In this document: piece by piece, positions 18,121 to 25,935 of the stretch
How positions within the stretch are numbered: the first letter of the stretch is position 1
How the letters are laid out: the number at the start of each line of letters is the position of its first letter
NCBI RefSeq assembly: GCF_900601905.1
Contig: NZ_UWFA01000505.1
Coordinates: forward strand, 124,001 to 188,000
Direction of reading: 5' to 3'
Length of the DNA: 64,000 nt
Origin: Pseudomonas viridiflava
GTDB lineage: Bacteria > Pseudomonadota > Gammaproteobacteria > Pseudomonadales > Pseudomonadaceae
The notes under the pieces: model-generated
The model's database searches: none
The model's input: only the letters and a program-made list of their open reading frames with translations
What the model was told of the DNA's origin: nothing
Program-made: the position numbers and the translations under genes

Positions 18121-19446
18121 ATGGACACCTCCAACTCTGTGCCTCAAGGGGCGGCCGGCGCGGCCGCAACCGGAAAAACCACCTCATCTCGTCTCAAATC
18201 GATTTTCAGCGGCTCGGTCGGCAATATGGTCGAGTGGTACGACTGGTACGTTTACGCTGCCTTCTCCCTGTATTTTGCAAAATCCTTCTTCCCCAAAGGC
18301 GACACCACTGCACAGCTGCTCAACACCGCAGCGATCTTTGCCGTGGGCTTCCTGATGCGTCCGATCGGTGGCTGGCTGATGGGCCTCTACGCCGACCGCA
18401 AGGGCCGCAAGGCAGCCTTGATGGCGTCGGTACTGCTGATGTGCTTCGGCTCGCTGATCATCGCACTGACACCCAGCTACGAAATCATCGGCGTGGGCGC
18501 TCCTATCCTGCTGGTCTTTGCCCGCTTGCTGCAGGGCTTGTCGGTAGGTGGCGAGTACGGCACCTCGGCGACTTACCTGAGTGAAATGGCGACCAAGGAG
18601 CGCCGCGGCTTCTTCTCCAGCTTCCAGTACGTGACGCTGATCTCCGGTCAGCTCATCGCCCTGGCGGTACTGATCGTGCTGCAACAGACCCTGACCACCG
18701 AACAGCTGTATGCATGGGGCTGGCGTGTGCCGTTCGTGATCGGCGCCCTGTGTGCGGTGGTTGCACTTTACTTGCGTCGCGGCATGGAAGAGACCGAGTC
18801 CTTCACCCGGGTCAAGAAAGAAGTCGCCAAAGAAAGCACCATGCGTATTTTGATGCGCCACCCCAAGGAACTGATGACCGTAGTCGGCCTGACCATGGGC
18901 GGTACCCTGGCCTTCTATACCTACACCACCTACATGCAGAAATATCTGGTGAACACCGTCGGCATGAGCATCACCGACTCCACCACCATTTCAGCAGCCA
19001 CGCTGTTTCTGTTCATGGTGATCCAGCCATTGGTAGGTGCACTGTCGGACAAGGTCGGCCGTCGCCCGATCCTGATCGCGTTCGGCGTCATGGGCACGCT
19101 GTGCACGGTACCGATCCTGACCACTCTGCACACCATTCAAACCTGGTGGGGCGCGTTCTTCCTGATCATGGCGGCGCTGATCATCGTCAGCGGCTACACC
19201 TCGATCAACGCAGTCGTCAAGGCTGAGCTGTTCCCTACCGAAATTCGCGCACTGGGTGTGGGCCTGCCTTACGCGCTGACCGTGTCGATCTTTGGTGGTA
19301 CAGCTGAATACATTGCCTTGTGGTTCAAGAGCATCGGTATGGAGACCGGTTACTACTGGTATGTCACCGCCTGTATCGCCTGTTCGTTGATGGTTTATGT
19401 GTTCATGAAGGACACACGCAAGCATTCGCGGATCGAAACTGACTGA
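18121..19446 (+). CDS. MFS dicarboxylate/2-oxoglutarate carrier (KgtP/PcaT-like, MHS family)
   Basis: This transporter of about 441 residues belongs to the metabolite:H+ symporter branch of the MFS. Family motifs are GNMVEWYDWYVYAAFSLYFAKSFFP in the first helix, [21 protein letters not shown] at loop 2-3, [21 protein letters not shown] in helix 4 and DKVGRRP at loop 8-9. AAGGA at 18111-18115 best serves the ATG at 18121, though 18118 is also possible. A sigma-54 promoter and tandem dyads precede it, and the DctBD-like pair lies just upstream. It therefore probably imports 2-oxoglutarate or C4-dicarboxylates. It is closely related in sequence to the pcaT product encoded at 34072-35361. Confidence 0.88.
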   Translation: MDTSNSVPQGAAGAAATGKTTSSRLKSIFSGSVGNMVEWYDWYVYAAFSLYFAKSFFPKGDTTAQLLNTAAIFAVGFLMRPIGGWLMGLYADRKGRKAALMASVLLMCFGSLIIALTPSYEIIGVGAPILLVFARLLQGLSVGGEYGTSATYLSEMATKERRGFFSSFQYVTLISGQLIALAVLIVLQQTLTTEQLYAWGWRVPFVIGALCAVVALYLRRGMEETESFTRVKKEVAKESTMRILMRHPKELMTVVGLTMGGTLAFYTYTTYMQKYLVNTVGMSITDSTTISAATLFLFMVIQPLVGALSDKVGRRPILIAFGVMGTLCTVPILTTLHTIQTWWGAFFLIMAALIIVSGYTSINAVVKAELFPTEIRALGVGLPYALTVSIFGGTAEYIALWFKSIGMETGYYWYVTACIACSLMVYVFMKDTRKHSRIETD

Positions 19447-19798
19447 TCTGCTATCAATACTGCTGATAAAGGGCGGCCCGCAATGCGGTGCCGCCCTTTT
19501 TATTGAGAGTGATTCCTGTTGCCTCACTGTCGAAATGGTGCATTTTTATGCCAAAAACCGCGGACCTCCCGCAAGAATAATTACATTTTTATTTTGTCAA
19601 GAGGGTTTATTACAAGAGTTTTCAGGGAAATGCACCAACCTAATGCACTAGAGGCTGAAAGGCCCGAAAATAGCGCCCTGTGGCTTACTATCATTTTCAG
19701 CGATGGTCGGTAGCAACCCGATTAACTTCTTAATAAATTCTGGGCGCGTAGCATTCACTCCATACCGAACTTACAAACACTTCGATTGGAGATACATC
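19447..19798. other. Intergenic region before the repeat-protein gene
   Basis: These 352 bases start with the carrier terminator (19468-19503). The rest is AT-rich for this genome, especially 19560-19625, and ends in the ribosome site GGAG (19787-19790) of the repeat-protein gene. No further gene is supported. The AT-rich part probably holds that gene's promoter, but I could not pick a convincing -35/-10 pair. Confidence 0.5.
19468..19503 (+). terminator. Intrinsic terminator after the MFS carrier
   Basis: The stem AAAGGGCGGC / GCCGCCCTTTT is followed by a short T run. It is a convincing rho-independent terminator 22 bases after the stop codon. Confidence 0.85.
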
Positions 19799-20218
19799 AT
19801 GAAAACTACACAACTGATTGCCGGTCTTGCCTTCTCTGTTCTGGCTTCCACTGCTTTCGCGGCTCCACATCTGCCAAGCCTGCCAGGTAACAACAACACT
19901 AACGTGGTTGAGCAGACTTCGACTTTGACTGTTGCCGAAGGCGGCTCCAAACACACTAACGTCGGCGGCATGCGTCAGGCTGCAGACGGTGCCGATCATG
20001 TAGGTGCCAATCGTCTGGCCGCTGATGGCGCGGACCGCGTTGGTGCAAACCGCCTGGCCGCTGATGGCGCGGACCGCGTTGGTGCAAACCGCCAGGCTGC
20101 TGATGGTGCTGACCACGTAGGTGCCAATCGTCTGGCTGCTGACGGTGCTGACCGCGTAGGCACCAATCGTCTGGCTGCTGACGGTGCTGACCGTGTAGGC
20201 GCAAACCGTCTGATCTGA
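19799..20218 (+). CDS. Secreted protein built of 13-residue tandem repeats
   Basis: This 139-residue protein has a signal peptide (residues 1-21, MKTTQLIAGLAFSVLASTAFA). A short linker carries one diverged unit (VAEGGSKHTNVGGMRQ). Six perfect-register copies of a 13-residue unit, AADGADRVGANRL, follow at residues 61-138. Variation is limited to H/R, A/T and L/Q. The ribosome site GGAG lies eight bases upstream of the ATG. The gene has its own terminator and stands alone. I recall other short secreted Pseudomonas proteins with VAEGGSDRV-like repeats, sometimes labelled phage infection protein, but the function is unknown. The repeats are rich in Asp, Asn, Arg and Gly and may form a regular solenoid or a binding array. 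Confidence 0.85.
   Translation: MKTTQLIAGLAFSVLASTAFAAPHLPSLPGNNNTNVVEQTSTLTVAEGGSKHTNVGGMRQAADGADHVGANRLAADGADRVGANRLAADGADRVGANRQAADGADHVGANRLAADGADRVGTNRLAADGADRVGANRLI
19979..20212 (+). repeat. Six 39-base tandem repeats inside the secreted-protein gene
   Basis: Six units of 39 bases encode the 13-residue repeat. Units 2 and 3 differ at a single base (CTG versus CAG in the last codon), which points to very recent duplication. Other units differ mainly at third codon positions. Copy number is likely to vary between strains. Confidence 0.9.
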
Positions 20219-20238
20219 TCATCAGACGTTCCCCCTCT

Positions 20239-20266
20239 AGCCCGGCTTATGCCGGGCTTAATCGTT
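20239..20266 (+). terminator. Intrinsic terminator after the repeat-protein gene
   Basis: AGCCCGGC TTAT GCCGGGCT forms an eight-base-pair stem with a tetraloop followed by TAATCGTTTT, 20 bases after the stop codon. Confidence 0.75.
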
Positions 20267-20372
20267 TTGCGCCAATGCTCAATCCTGTTCCTTCCTGACG
20301 TGGCTCTTGCTCGCATAAATCGGCACTATGTAGCCCTTTGCAGATAACACTTCGGCTACAGGAATTTTGCCC

Positions 20373-20996
20373 ATGTCAGACGATATCTATTCGTACCAGC
20401 CTTCCCAGGGCCATGGCCTGCCCCACGATCCTTTCAACGCGATCGTCGGGCCGCGGCCCATCGGCTGGATCTCGTCTCAGGACGCCAACGGCAAGTTGAA
20501 CCTGGCGCCCTACAGCTTTTTCAACGCCTTCAACTACATCCCGCCGATCATCGGTTTTTGCAGCGTTGGCCGCAAAGACAGCCTGAATAACATCGAACAG
20601 ACCGGCGAGTTCGTCTGGAACCTGGCAACTCGCTCCCTGGCTGAAGCCATGAACCAGAGCTGTGCTCCGGTCGCGGCGGATGTCAGTGAATTCGAACTGG
20701 CCAACCTGACCCCGCTCGCTTCCCGGATCGTGGCAGTGCCGCGAGTCAAGGAAACGCCGGTGTCGTTTGAATGCAAGGTCACGCAGATCATCCAGTTGCA
20801 ACGCGCAGATAAAGAGTTGGTGCCGAGTTGGCTGATTCTGGGCGAGGTCTTGGCGGTGCATATCGCCAAAGCGCTGTTGAAGGACGGGATTTACGATACG
20901 GCTGCAGGTGAGCCGATATTGCGTGGCGGTGGCCCGGCGGATTATTTCCAGCTGGGCCCAGATGCGTTATTCAAGATGCATCGGCCCAAGGCCTGA
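20373..20996 (+). CDS. Flavin reductase-like (FMN-binding split-barrel) protein
   Basis: This 207-residue protein is related to the flavin reductase-like domain (DIM6/NTAB type). The N-terminal motif FNAIVGPRPIGWISSQDANGKLNLAPYSFFNAFNYIPPIIGF is characteristic and binds FMN at the dimer interface. The C-terminal part ILRGGGPADYFQLG is also usual for the stand-alone branch found in many bacteria. These proteins reduce or bind flavin, but their specific roles are mostly unassigned. AGGA at 20360-20363 supports the ATG at 20373. It converges with the small gene at 20998 with only one base between stops. Confidence 0.85.
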   Translation: MSDDIYSYQPSQGHGLPHDPFNAIVGPRPIGWISSQDANGKLNLAPYSFFNAFNYIPPIIGFCSVGRKDSLNNIEQTGEFVWNLATRSLAEAMNQSCAPVAADVSEFELANLTPLASRIVAVPRVKETPVSFECKVTQIIQLQRADKELVPSWLILGEVLAVHIAKALLKDGIYDTAAGEPILRGGGPADYFQLGPDALFKMHRPKA

Positions 20997-20997
20997 T

Positions 20998-21234
20998 TCA
21001 GGCCGGGAACAGCAGATTGCCTTCGTCATCGATATCGATCAGCCGCGCCAGTTCCTGGGCGGCGGCCACATCGGCGTCGTGGGCGGTCTTGAACTTCTGA
21101 CCGGGCAGCACTCGATGGAACACCGGTGCCCCACCCGCGCTCAGCGCCTTGACGGCAATAGCCGCGTCATAGCCACCCTCGCCCGGAACCACGGCGGAAA
21201 CGGCTTCGAATTGATTGAGTTCTTTACGTGCCAT
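20998..21234 (-). CDS. Conserved-looking small hypothetical protein
   Basis: This 78-residue soluble protein (MARKELNQFEAVSAVVPGEGG...) has no motif I can name. Its codon use matches the neighbours, and a GGCAGGG purine stretch sits upstream of the ATG. It packs exactly between the flavin reductase stop and the monooxygenase gene, all of which support a real gene. The acidic C-terminal part (DADVAAAQELARLIDIDDEGN) suggests a helical protein-binding segment. Function unknown. Confidence 0.65.
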   Translation of the reverse strand: MARKELNQFEAVSAVVPGEGGYDAAIAVKALSAGGAPVFHRVLPGQKFKTAHDADVAAAQELARLIDIDDEGNLLFPA

Positions 21235-21288
21235 CGTTGCGACCCTGCCCCTGTGCGTTCAAAGCCGGTGATTCTAAACCGCCGACGC

Positions 21289-21630
21289 TCAGATCGCGCG
21301 CAACATCTGCATCGCCCTGGCCTCGGCTTCCTGCTCGCCGGCGAAGGTTTGAAAGTCCAGGCTGCTGACCATGCAACTCTGCACAACTTCGGAGAAGACC
21401 TGCACGTGCGGAGCGTCGAGCCAATGGTTCATGTGATCTTCACTGGCCCAGGCGCCGCAGATCAGCCACAGGTCCGGATCCTGAGGCGCGTTTTGCAAGG
21501 CGAAGCTCAGGCAGCCGCTGGCACTGCGGGACGGCTCGATCAGGGCAAGCAGGCGCTCGCCCAATTGTTCACTTCGGCCTCGAGAGGCGCGGGCTAAAAC
21601 AAGATGGCTCACTGCTGCGGACTGAGGCAT
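21289..21630 (-). CDS. Antibiotic biosynthesis monooxygenase (ABM) domain protein
   Basis: This 113-residue protein has a dimeric ferredoxin-like ABM fold. Features include an N-terminal strand SHLVLARASRG, the helix RSEQLGERLLALIEPSRSASGCLSFALQ, and a core DPDLWLICGAWASEDHMNHWLDAPHVQVF. Such small proteins act as cofactor-free quinol monooxygenases or stress-related oxygenases. GGAG at 21639-21642 is spaced eight bases from the ATG at 21630 but only two from the ATG at 21636, so the shorter start is preferred. It may be co-transcribed with the small gene downstream. Confidence 0.75.
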   Translation of the reverse strand: MPQSAAVSHLVLARASRGRSEQLGERLLALIEPSRSASGCLSFALQNAPQDPDLWLICGAWASEDHMNHWLDAPHVQVFSEVVQSCMVSSLDFQTFAGEQEAEARAMQMLRAI

Positions 21631-21636
21631 GGTCAT

Positions 21637-21957
21637 GGCTCCTTTATATAGCGCGAGTAACGTACCGAGTTTTCCGGGTTCGGCTACAGGTGAGAAGATT
21701 AGGGCCTGTCGGCAATGACCGTTAGCCGGTTCCTGCCAGCTTATTGCCTGATCCTGCAGTGAAGCGAAGCCATGATCTGGGCGCGGATGGCCGCTGGAAT
21801 GCTCGTCGGGCAGCTTCAGGCAATCGGAATGACGATCTGACGGCCTGCAAGCACGGTTTCGGCAGAATCAGGCAATCATCCGACAGGATTCGCGTATCGC
21901 CCAGCCTTGCACAAAAATAACCTAAGCGTATTAACGCAGGATCAAGGGACGCACCCA
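21637..21957. other. Divergent intergenic region with repeated CAGGCAAT motifs
   Basis: These 321 bases separate the ABM gene from the AraC regulator. They hold three copies of CAGGCAAT: inverted at 21743-21750, direct at 21817-21824, and direct at 21869-21876 followed by CATCCGACAGGATT. They are candidate operators of the AraC-type protein. No gene is supported here. Confidence 0.5.
21817..21890 (+). promoter_or_regulatory. Candidate AraC-family operator repeats
   Basis: Two direct copies of TCAGGCAATC (21816-21825 and 21868-21877) sit 52 bases apart, about 80-140 bases upstream of the AraC start. The spacing is close to five helical turns, which suits looped or tandem AraC binding. A third, inverted copy lies further upstream. 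Confidence 0.4.
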
Positions 21958-22887
21958 ATGTCGCAACTCCAACCAGGCATCGAACCGGTCACCGAGCATA
22001 TGGAACAGCAGCGCATCGAACTGGCTGATCTGATTCGGCGCTTTGCCCCTGCCGAAGGCACTTTTCAGACCGCAATCGAGCCGCTGTATATGGTGCGGTA
22101 TGAAAGCCCGTCGCAATCATTGCCAGCCCTGGCCGAGCCAGCGTTGTGCATTTTCGCCCACGGCAGCAAAGAAGTTCGCCTGGGTGACGAAACCTATACC
22201 TACGACCCACTCAACTACTTGGTGCTGTCGGTTGCCATGCCCCTGAGCGGCCGAATCGTCAACGCAACCCGCGAGCAGCCGAATCTGGCGCTGCGGCTGA
22301 ATATCGACCCGTCCGATATCAACGCCTTGATTGCCGAGGCTGGCCCCATAAGCGTGCCGACCCGGCCCAGTGGTCGTGGCCTTTATATCGAACGCATCGA
22401 CACCCAGTTGCTGGACGCCGTGCTGCGCCTATCACGCCTGCTCGACAGCCCCAAAGACATTGCCATGCTCGCGCCGCTGATCAAGCGCGAAATCCTTTAC
22501 CGATTGCTGCGTAGTCAACAGGGCCATCGGCTGTATGAAATCGCGATTACCAACTGTCAGACACATCGCGTGACCCAGGCGATCAAATGGCTGAACGAAC
22601 ACTTCGCCGAATCGCTGCGCATTGATGATCTGGCTCGCGAAGTAAACCTGAGCGTGTCTACCCTGCATCATCGCTTCAAGGCCATCACCGCCATGAGCCC
22701 GTTGCAGTATCAGAAACAGCTGCGCCTGCAGGAAGCCAGACGCCTGATGCTCAACGATGGGCTGGATGCTTCGGCTGCGGGTTACAAGGTAGGCTACGAA
22801 AGCCCCTCGCAGTTCAGCCGCGAATACAGCCGCCTGTTCGGCGCTCCGCCGCTACGCGACATGGCGCGGCTAAGGGCGACGCTGTGA
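21958..22887 (+). CDS. AraC-family transcriptional regulator with AraC_N (PF06719-like) domain
   Basis: This 309-residue regulator has an N-terminal ligand-type domain (about 20-190), with the family stretch LYMVRYESPSQSLPALAEPALCIFAHGSKEVRLGDETYTYDPLNYLVLSV. The C-terminal pair of helix-turn-helix motifs reads LRIDDLAREVNLSVSTLHHRFKAITAMSPLQYQKQLRLQEARRLM and AAGYKVGYESPSQFSREYSRLFGAPP. I chose the ATG at 21958 because AGGGA lies eight bases upstream. The regulated genes are not obvious. Relatives often control divergent oxidoreductases, and here the divergent gene is the ABM protein. Confidence 0.88.
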   Translation: MSQLQPGIEPVTEHMEQQRIELADLIRRFAPAEGTFQTAIEPLYMVRYESPSQSLPALAEPALCIFAHGSKEVRLGDETYTYDPLNYLVLSVAMPLSGRIVNATREQPNLALRLNIDPSDINALIAEAGPISVPTRPSGRGLYIERIDTQLLDAVLRLSRLLDSPKDIAMLAPLIKREILYRLLRSQQGHRLYEIAITNCQTHRVTQAIKWLNEHFAESLRIDDLAREVNLSVSTLHHRFKAITAMSPLQYQKQLRLQEARRLMLNDGLDASAAGYKVGYESPSQFSREYSRLFGAPPLRDMARLRATL

Positions 22888-23081
22888 TTGCCAATTGCAA
22901 CCTCTCGGCGTCCAGGCTTCAACCTCATGAACTCAAGTAACCCGGGCCAACGAACGCTATAACTTTTGGCGCGATGATGGCGATGCGATATGCCATTTGC
23001 GTCCGACGCCCAAGCGACCCTCGGCCTACACTGCTGGTATTCCTGTTCAAAACTGCTCAGTGGTTGAATGAGGGTACCGAG

Positions 23082-23252
23082 ATGAATATAAAAACAAGAA
23101 GGTGTTTGTCTGTTGTCGGTGTCGCTGCAATTGTTGCCTTGTACGCCACCAGTGCGTATCGGGTGGAAATGGCGCGGCAGGCTCCACAAGTGGCCAGTTG
23201 CAGCTTTGGTCACTGCGTCCCGGCCAACGCCACATTCAGCGCGTTGCGATGA
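23082..23252 (+). CDS. Small single-pass or exported hypothetical protein
   Basis: A 56-residue reading frame (MNIKTRRCLSVVGVAAIVALYATSA...) has a positively charged start and one hydrophobic stretch that could be a signal peptide or anchor. The rest is short with two cysteines in CSFGHC. GAGG lies eight bases before the ATG. Without homologues in hand it remains a plausible small gene. It lies 127 bases upstream of the MFS exporter. Confidence 0.45.
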   Translation: MNIKTRRCLSVVGVAAIVALYATSAYRVEMARQAPQVASCSFGHCVPANATFSALR

Positions 23253-23379
23253 GGCAACGCTGAAGCGTTTAAGTCGCGGGAATTGCGTAAGGCAGCTATC
23301 GATTAGGAAGCTATCGGCTTAGACTGATGGCTTTCTTGCGTCCGAAGCGGCGCATTATCACTGCCGATCAGGTCCCGCC

Positions 23380-24888
23380 TTGACCACTCTCAATCACACT
23401 ACGCCTTCCATCCGCAGCGTTTTGTTTGCGTTGATGATGGCTGTGTTTCTCAGTGCGCTGGATCAGACGATTGTCGCCGTCTCGATGCCCGCCATCTCCG
23501 CACAATTCAACGACTTCGATCTCCTGGCCTGGGTAATTTCCGCCTACATGGTCGCGTTGACAGTGGCCGTGCCGATCTACGGCAAGCTCGGCGACCTGTA
23601 CGGGCGGCGCAAGCTGATGCTGTTCGGGCTGGGGCTGTTCACCCTGGCCTCGCTGTTCTGCGGCGCGGCGCAAAGCATGGAGCAACTGGTGCTCGCCAGG
23701 GTACTGCAGGGGATCGGCGCAGGCGGCATGGTGTCGGTCAGTCAGGCCATCATTGGCGATCTGGTGCCGCCTCGCGAACGCGGCCGTTATCAGGGTTACT
23801 TCAGCAGCATGTACGCGGTCGCCAGCGTGGCCGGGCCAGTGCTGGGCGGTTTCATGACCGAGTACCTGTCGTGGCGCTGGGTATTTCTGATCAACCTGCC
23901 GCTGGGCCTGCTGGCCTGGTGGATCGCCAAACGAACTCTGCTCGGCCTGCCGGTCCCGCAACGCAAGCCGATCATCGACTACCTCGGCACCGTGCTGATG
24001 ATCATTGGCCTGACGGCGTTGTTGTTGGGCATTACCGAAATTGGCCAGGGCCGCGGCTGGCAGGATCGGCAAGTGGTCGTTCTACTGGCCGTCGCGCTGC
24101 TGACGCTGGTGCTGTTCGTCCTCTACGAGCGGCGTACTCCAGAACCGCTGCTGCCGATGCATCTGTTCGCCAATCGCAATGCCGTGTTGTGCTGGTGCAC
24201 GATTTTCTTCACCAGCTTTCAGGCGATTTCGTTGATTGTCTTGGTGCCGTTGCGCTTTCAGACCGTCGCTGGCGGAGGGGCCGACAGCGCGGCACTGCAC
24301 CTGCTGCCGCTGGCGATGGGCATGCCCATGGGGGCTTTTTTCGCGGGACGCCGTACCTCCCTGACCGGACGTTACAAACCGATGATCCTGAGCGGTGCGC
24401 TTTTAATGCCGTTTGCCATTCTCGGCATGGCCTTTACCCCGCCACAAGCGGTAGTGCTGACCAGCCTGTTCATGATCCTCACCGGGATCGCCAGCGGCAT
24501 GCAGTTTCCGACCTCACTGGTAGGTACGCAGAATTCGGTCGCGGTGCAGGACATGGGCGTCGCGACCAGTACCACCAACCTGTTCCGCTCGCTGGGCGGC
24601 GCAGTTGGCGTGGCCGTGATGTCCGCGCTGTTGCTGGCCATGCTGCAAGGCACTGGCCTGGCTCACATCAGCGCAGGCGCCATCGGTGGTGAAGGCGCCT
24701 CAGGGAATGTGCTGATGGACAGCCTGAATGCCGCCAGCGGCCCCGCATTGCAAGCATTGCGCGGCGAACTGGCGACTACGTTCAGACATCTGCTGATGAT
24801 CAGCGCAGGAATCTCCCTGCTTGGCCTGACCGCCGCTTTATTGATGCCCAATAATTTGTTGCGTGGGAAAGGGCATAAGGAGCTGTAG
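23380..24888 (+). CDS. DHA2-family MFS multidrug exporter (14-TM)
   Basis: This 502-residue transporter of the drug:H+ antiporter-2 type shows motif D1 (LDQTIVAVSMPAIS) in helix 1 and motif A (GKLGDLYGRRK) in loop 2-3. Motif C appears as AGPVLGGFMTEYLSWRWVFLINLP in helix 5. About fourteen membrane segments are visible. The start appears to be the TTG at 23380, since no in-frame ATG gives the full first helix. The ribosome site is weak. It resembles MDR permeases that export dyes and antibiotics; the real substrate is unknown. The AraC regulator upstream might control it, but the intervening small gene makes that unsure. Confidence 0.88.
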   Translation: MTTLNHTTPSIRSVLFALMMAVFLSALDQTIVAVSMPAISAQFNDFDLLAWVISAYMVALTVAVPIYGKLGDLYGRRKLMLFGLGLFTLASLFCGAAQSMEQLVLARVLQGIGAGGMVSVSQAIIGDLVPPRERGRYQGYFSSMYAVASVAGPVLGGFMTEYLSWRWVFLINLPLGLLAWWIAKRTLLGLPVPQRKPIIDYLGTVLMIIGLTALLLGITEIGQGRGWQDRQVVVLLAVALLTLVLFVLYERRTPEPLLPMHLFANRNAVLCWCTIFFTSFQAISLIVLVPLRFQTVAGGGADSAALHLLPLAMGMPMGAFFAGRRTSLTGRYKPMILSGALLMPFAILGMAFTPPQAVVLTSLFMILTGIASGMQFPTSLVGTQNSVAVQDMGVATSTTNLFRSLGGAVGVAVMSALLLAMLQGTGLAHISAGAIGGEGASGNVLMDSLNAASGPALQALRGELATTFRHLLMISAGISLLGLTAALLMPNNLLRGKGHKEL

Positions 24889-24901
24889 GACCGCAACTTT
24901 T

Positions 24902-24970
24902 AGGAGCTGCCGCAGGCTGTGAACACCGGTGTGTCAAACCCTCCGCGGTTCGCAGCCTGCGCCAGCTCCT
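24902..24970. repeat. REP-like inverted repeat
   Basis: AGGAGCTGCCGCAGGCTG and CGCAGCCTGCGCCAGCTCCT lie inverted with a loop of about 30 bases between two convergent genes. It belongs to the AGGAGCTGCCGCAGGCTGCG REP family common in P. fluorescens. Confidence 0.75.
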
Positions 24971-24981
24971 TCGGGGCAAGC

Positions 24982-25830
24982 TCACTGACTGTAATACCCC
25001 ACCGCCACCAGATAATTGCCAGCCTTGCGCATGTAGGCGTGTTTGTTCTCGACCTTGCCAGTGACCGGGTTGCGCCAGCGATATTCGTATTCGCCAGAGT
25101 CCTGACGAGCAAGCATCGCCAGCATGGGCTCACCCACCGGTTTGCCTTGCGGATCCTTGACCTTGTTGAAATCGGTGTTGATCAATCGCAGGTTGGTGCC
25201 GTGCGCTACGTAGCGCTTGCTGGCAAGGTCGACCACGAACACGTAGAGGTCGTCCTGCAGGAAACCGCCGCGCAGGTTGTTGATAGCCAGCAGCGTGCCT
25301 TTTGCATCGCGCCCCAGCTCAACCACGGCTTTGTCCAGCAGGGCCTTGGCCTGTTCGGCTGAAGCGCGTGGCACGTAATAACCGACGGCGAGGATTCGCT
25401 GGCCAACGCGCTGGAAATACACATGCTTGCGCTCGACCTTGCCGTCGGCCCAATTGTGCCAGCGGTAGTCAGCTTGCTGAACGCCCTTTTCTTCGGGGGT
25501 GTTCAGCACTTCCTTGAATGCCTTTTGCAGATCGGGCTCCAGCACCTGGGAGACGTCTCGCCCGATCAACGCTGCAGAAGGACCGCCACTGGCCAGCATG
25601 GTGCCTTGTGTGTCGACGACAAAGACGTAACGTTCGCCATCCACAAACTCGCCCTGACGGCTGAATTCAGCAAACGCCTTGTCGCCATTCTGCTGATAAC
25701 GCGCCACGGCCTTTTCCAGCAATGATCTGGCCGCCGGTCCTTGCTCCGGGCTTTCAACCCCTGCCCACGACTGGCCCAGCCAGGCACAACAGACGAAACC
25801 CAACACTACAGACTTCACTGAAAACTGCAT
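24982..25830 (-). CDS. Periplasmic protein with two Cache-type sensor domains
   Basis: This 282-residue protein has a signal peptide (MQFSVKSVVLGFVCCAWLGQSWA). Two similar modules of about 120 residues follow. Each has a helix, then YVFVVDTQGTMLA or YVFVVDLASKRYVAHG, and ends in a core such as YRWHNWADGKVERKHVYFQRVGQRILAVGYYV. This is the sCache_2 fold seen in chemoreceptor sensor domains, here with no membrane or signalling part. It may be a soluble ligand-binding partner. The ATG at 25830 is preceded by AGAGGTG and leaves a clean signal peptide. Confidence 0.8.
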   Translation of the reverse strand: MQFSVKSVVLGFVCCAWLGQSWAGVESPEQGPAARSLLEKAVARYQQNGDKAFAEFSRQGEFVDGERYVFVVDTQGTMLASGGPSAALIGRDVSQVLEPDLQKAFKEVLNTPEEKGVQQADYRWHNWADGKVERKHVYFQRVGQRILAVGYYVPRASAEQAKALLDKAVVELGRDAKGTLLAINNLRGGFLQDDLYVFVVDLASKRYVAHGTNLRLINTDFNKVKDPQGKPVGEPMLAMLARQDSGEYEYRWRNPVTGKVENKHAYMRKAGNYLVAVGYYSQ

Positions 25831-25935
25831 CGCAGACACCTCTTTTTTATAAGTCTGAGCAGAGCTTAGACAAATGCCGGGCAATGCAGAATCATTCACG
25901 AGAAAGAGCTGCGGACAAACCTGCCGCGCTTTTCC

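Noticed and set aside
19979-20212. CRISPR-like array suggested by regular 39-base repeats
   Set aside because: The units are contiguous with no spacers and keep one reading frame with a signal peptide. They are protein-coding repeats.
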